Source of the DNA: Nanobdellota archaeon
Lineage (GTDB): Archaea; Nanobdellota; Nanobdellia; Pacearchaeales; GW2011-AR1
Assembly: GCA_020056045.1 (NCBI GenBank)
Contig: JAGVIM010000120.1
Span: 1-13,351 of the forward strand
Reading direction: 5' to 3'
Length of the DNA stretch: 13,351 nt
A program made the position numbers and the translations under genes. This document shows, piece after piece, positions 12,208 through 13,351 of the stretch; position 1 is the stretch's first letter, and each line of letters opens with the position of its first letter. Below the pieces are notes generated by a model. It ran no database searches, was not told the origin of the DNA, and saw only the letters and a list, made by a program, of their open reading frames with translations.

Positions 12208-12258
12208 TGTATAATCACCCTTTGTAAATTTTTATAACCTTATAATACTGTATTATTT

Positions 12259-12279
12259 TATAAGTATATAAGCTTTGTG
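12259..12279 (-). promoter_or_regulatory. BRE/TATA promoter of the long minus run, 21-bp element copy 2
   Basis: It is identical over 21 bases to 7907-7927, with AAAGC followed by CTTATATAC (12264-12272 on the minus strand). It lies 52 bases from the ATG at 12207, the same as the distance to 7855 in the other copy. Flanking bases are less alike, so the 21 bases appear to be the conserved unit. Confidence 0.75.
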
Positions 12280-12314
12280 GTTTGTTATTACACTTTTAAA
12301 ATATATTTATATAG

Positions 12315-12329
12315 AAAAGCCTTATATAC
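12315..12329 (+). promoter_or_regulatory. BRE/TATA promoter of the plus-strand operon
   Basis: AAAAGC followed by CTTATATAC, nearly the same core as the two minus-strand promoters. Transcription should start near 12350, giving a leader of about 80 bases before the ATG at 12434. This leader contains the only strongly GC-rich structured stretch in the intergenic region. Confidence 0.75.
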
Positions 12330-12362
12330 TAAGCCGTCTATTATAGTATTAAACTATTAAAA

Positions 12363-12431
12363 TTTAACCTATCGGGGTCAAGGGGTAGAGAAGTCCCCTC
12401 CCGAAAGGAAGGGGTAATGTCACGAGGTAAA
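12363..12431 (+). ncRNA. Candidate two-state leader RNA before the plus-strand operon
   Basis: Hairpin P1 pairs TCGGG (12372-12376) and AGGGG (12381-12385) with the continuous strand CCCCTCCCGA (12395-12404): ten pairs, a four-base bulge and a nine-base loop. Hairpin P2 pairs CCCCTCCC (12395-12402) with GGAAGGGG (12407-12414), seven pairs with one C-A mismatch closed by a GAAA tetraloop. Both use the same C-rich strand and cannot coexist. ACCT (12367-12370) can pair with AGGT (12425-12428), the ribosome site, extended by TTT/AAA. This is switch or attenuator geometry; the ligand is unknown and no known riboswitch class is recognised. Confidence 0.5.
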
Positions 12432-12433
12432 CT

Positions 12434-12574
12434 ATGTCAATGATTAACGTTCCAGAAAGTGTGCATAAAATGATTGTAAAAAAACAATTAGAACTATATG
12501 AAATTAATGGGAAGAAAACAAACTTATCTGAAATAGCAGAAAAAGCAATAATAAGAGGAATAGATTTAATATAA
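12434..12574 (+). CDS. Ribbon-helix-helix regulator heading the plus operon (46 aa)
   Basis: ATG 12434 has GAGGT five bases upstream. It has strand MINVPESVHKMI, helix KKQLELYEINGKK and helix LSEIAEKAIIRGIDLI, a compact ribbon-helix-helix domain of the kind abundant in archaea and their mobile elements. Such proteins bind DNA as dimers with the N-terminal strand in the major groove. It is divergent from and paralogous to the 12207 gene. It is translated behind the structured leader, so its level may be set by RNA folding as well as by the promoter. The next gene starts ten bases after its stop. Confidence 0.8.
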   Translation: MSMINVPESVHKMIVKKQLELYEINGKKTNLSEIAEKAIIRGIDLI

Positions 12575-12584
12575 AGGTCACTAT

Positions 12585-13112
12585 ATGACAAAACAAATAT
12601 TAAACATTGAAATTGGAAAAAACTATCCTGCGTCATATGTGCTAAATGAAATAAGGAACTTTTCATCAAGGATTCAGATCGGACATGCTATAATAAAAGT
12701 TAATGGTGTTGACAAACATTTATATTCTTTCGATATTGATGAGAATAAACTCAAAAGTTTAAAGAACACTGAATTAAAGGTTCTGTCAATCATCAATCCA
12801 TGTGAACAGAATTTTGCACATAAATTAATAATGTCTTCAGAGACACAAGAAAATCTCAAAAAGATAGAAGAAAATAAATCTTTATCTTATGCTTTCGATA
12901 TGAATGATTTAATGCAAGCTGGATATAAATTTAAAGGAATGACATGTGCAGTAAATTGTTTCAATTGTGTATTCAAGAAAAATGAACTAACATTTATTGC
13001 TTCTAAATATAGTGAAGGAACAATAGATAGAAAACATTTTGTTAAAATATCATACAAACCAATAAACAATGAAAATATAAATAAAAAATGTGATATTTTG
13101 GAGGAAAAATAA
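12585..13112 (+). CDS. Unknown protein with CX3CX2C (175 aa)
   Basis: ATG 12585 has AGGT six bases upstream. The first 75 residues look alpha/beta (ILNIEIGKNYPASYVLNEIR, HAIIKVNGVDKHLYSFDID, ELKVLSIINPC). A charged helix lies at about 85-100. Residues 121-128 carry CAVNCFNC, then beta strands (ELTFIASKY, HFVKISYKPI). The cluster has radical-SAM spacing but its place and the short length argue against that enzyme; a metal site with C73 is possible. The family is not recognised. It is middle gene of the plus operon and almost touches the next ribosome site. Confidence 0.85.
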   Translation: MTKQILNIEIGKNYPASYVLNEIRNFSSRIQIGHAIIKVNGVDKHLYSFDIDENKLKSLKNTELKVLSIINPCEQNFAHKLIMSSETQENLKKIEENKSLSYAFDMNDLMQAGYKFKGMTCAVNCFNCVFKKNELTFIASKYSEGTIDRKHFVKISYKPINNENINKKCDILEEK

Positions 13113-13113
13113 T

Positions 13114-13350
13114 ATGGAACAACAAGAAAACAAGAACTGGTGGACTCAAAGAATACCCATAAGGGAGCTAAAAAATTTAGCGTATGAGTGGATATACGAT
13201 GGAAACGAGGATGGAACAAAACTGTTGGAAAGCTTGTATGGGAAAAAAGGCATGCTTAATTTTGCAGAAGCCGGTGGGTGGAATTGTTCAGATGAGACTC
13301 GGCGAATTTTAACACTCGCAGGATACATAATTTTTAGTAGAGGTAAGTAA
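13114..13350 (+). CDS. Unknown small protein (78 aa)
   Basis: The start is ATG 13114, with GGAGG nine bases upstream (13100-13104). A GTG at 13090 in the same frame lies upstream of that ribosome site and inside the previous gene, so it is rejected. The protein is aromatic and helical: NKNWWTQRIPIRELKNLAYE, WIYDGNEDGTKLLESLYGKK, then FAEAGGWNCSDETRRILTLA and GYIIFSRGK. A helix-turn-helix-like C-terminus is conceivable. The family is unknown. It is complete, ending one base before the window edge, and further operon genes may follow. Confidence 0.8.
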   Translation: MEQQENKNWWTQRIPIRELKNLAYEWIYDGNEDGTKLLESLYGKKGMLNFAEAGGWNCSDETRRILTLAGYIIFSRGK

Positions 13351-13351
13351 A

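Noticed and set aside
12374..12414. G-quadruplex in the GGGG-rich leader
   Set aside because: Only three GGGG runs occur, and a matching C-rich strand lies between them, so hairpins are more likely.
12364..13328. Minus-strand frames opposite the plus operon
   Set aside because: They lack ribosome sites and lie over plus-strand genes with clear starts and operon spacing.

Overview
This is an AT-rich window that looks archaeal. Several genes sit behind BRE/TATA-type promoters of the form AAAGCTTATATACT. Many starts are set by GTGAT, GGTGA or GGAGG, matching the archaeal anti-Shine-Dalgarno, usually 4 to 8 bases before the start codon. Nearly all genes are on the minus strand, small, tightly packed and of unknown family. 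The recognisable ones (SF3 helicase, HNH nuclease, DEDD exonuclease, ribbon-helix-helix and AbrB-like regulators) are typical of a virus, plasmid or integrated element. No ribosomal, metabolic or housekeeping operon is present. I cannot assign the host from sequence alone.

Layout. Bases 1-2106 (minus) hold a coiled-coil protein with a C-terminal zinc ribbon, a tiny membrane protein, and a large Gly-rich protein running off the left edge. Bases 2107-3520 are a mosaic of duplicated modules: a promoter copied twice, a 40-bp block copied twice, a decayed piece of the neighbouring zinc-ribbon gene, TTTAGTG heptad repeats and one 130-aa gene. Bases 3617-5782 (minus) hold an SF3 replicative helicase without a primase domain, followed by a protein with a duplicated domain and a zinc ribbon. 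The same heptad repeats recur upstream of the helicase gene (5859-5886), suggesting a replication and control module. Bases 6041-7855 (minus) form an operon: an AbrB-like regulator, a small charged protein, a broken CCA-adding-enzyme fragment, a DUF1848-like iron-sulfur protein and an HNH nuclease. Bases 7958-12207 (minus) form a long run of about fifteen small genes, led by a ribbon-helix-helix regulator and including several zinc-binding proteins, a winged-helix protein and a DEDDy exonuclease. Bases 12434-13350 (plus) form the divergent operon: a second ribbon-helix-helix regulator and two unknown proteins, behind a GC-rich leader that can fold in two mutually exclusive ways.

How the parts may fit together (inference). 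The helicase, its zinc-ribbon neighbour and the heptads look like an origin system. The two divergent ribbon-helix-helix genes, plus two minus-strand promoters sharing a 21-bp identical element at the same distance from the start codon, look like the control circuit. The tiny and broken genes suggest rapid turnover of accessory content, although assembly errors could explain some of the interrupted frames. The best candidates for something new are the two-state leader RNA at 12363-12431, the mosaic duplication with heptad iterons at 2126-3860, and the cluster of small cysteine-rich proteins.
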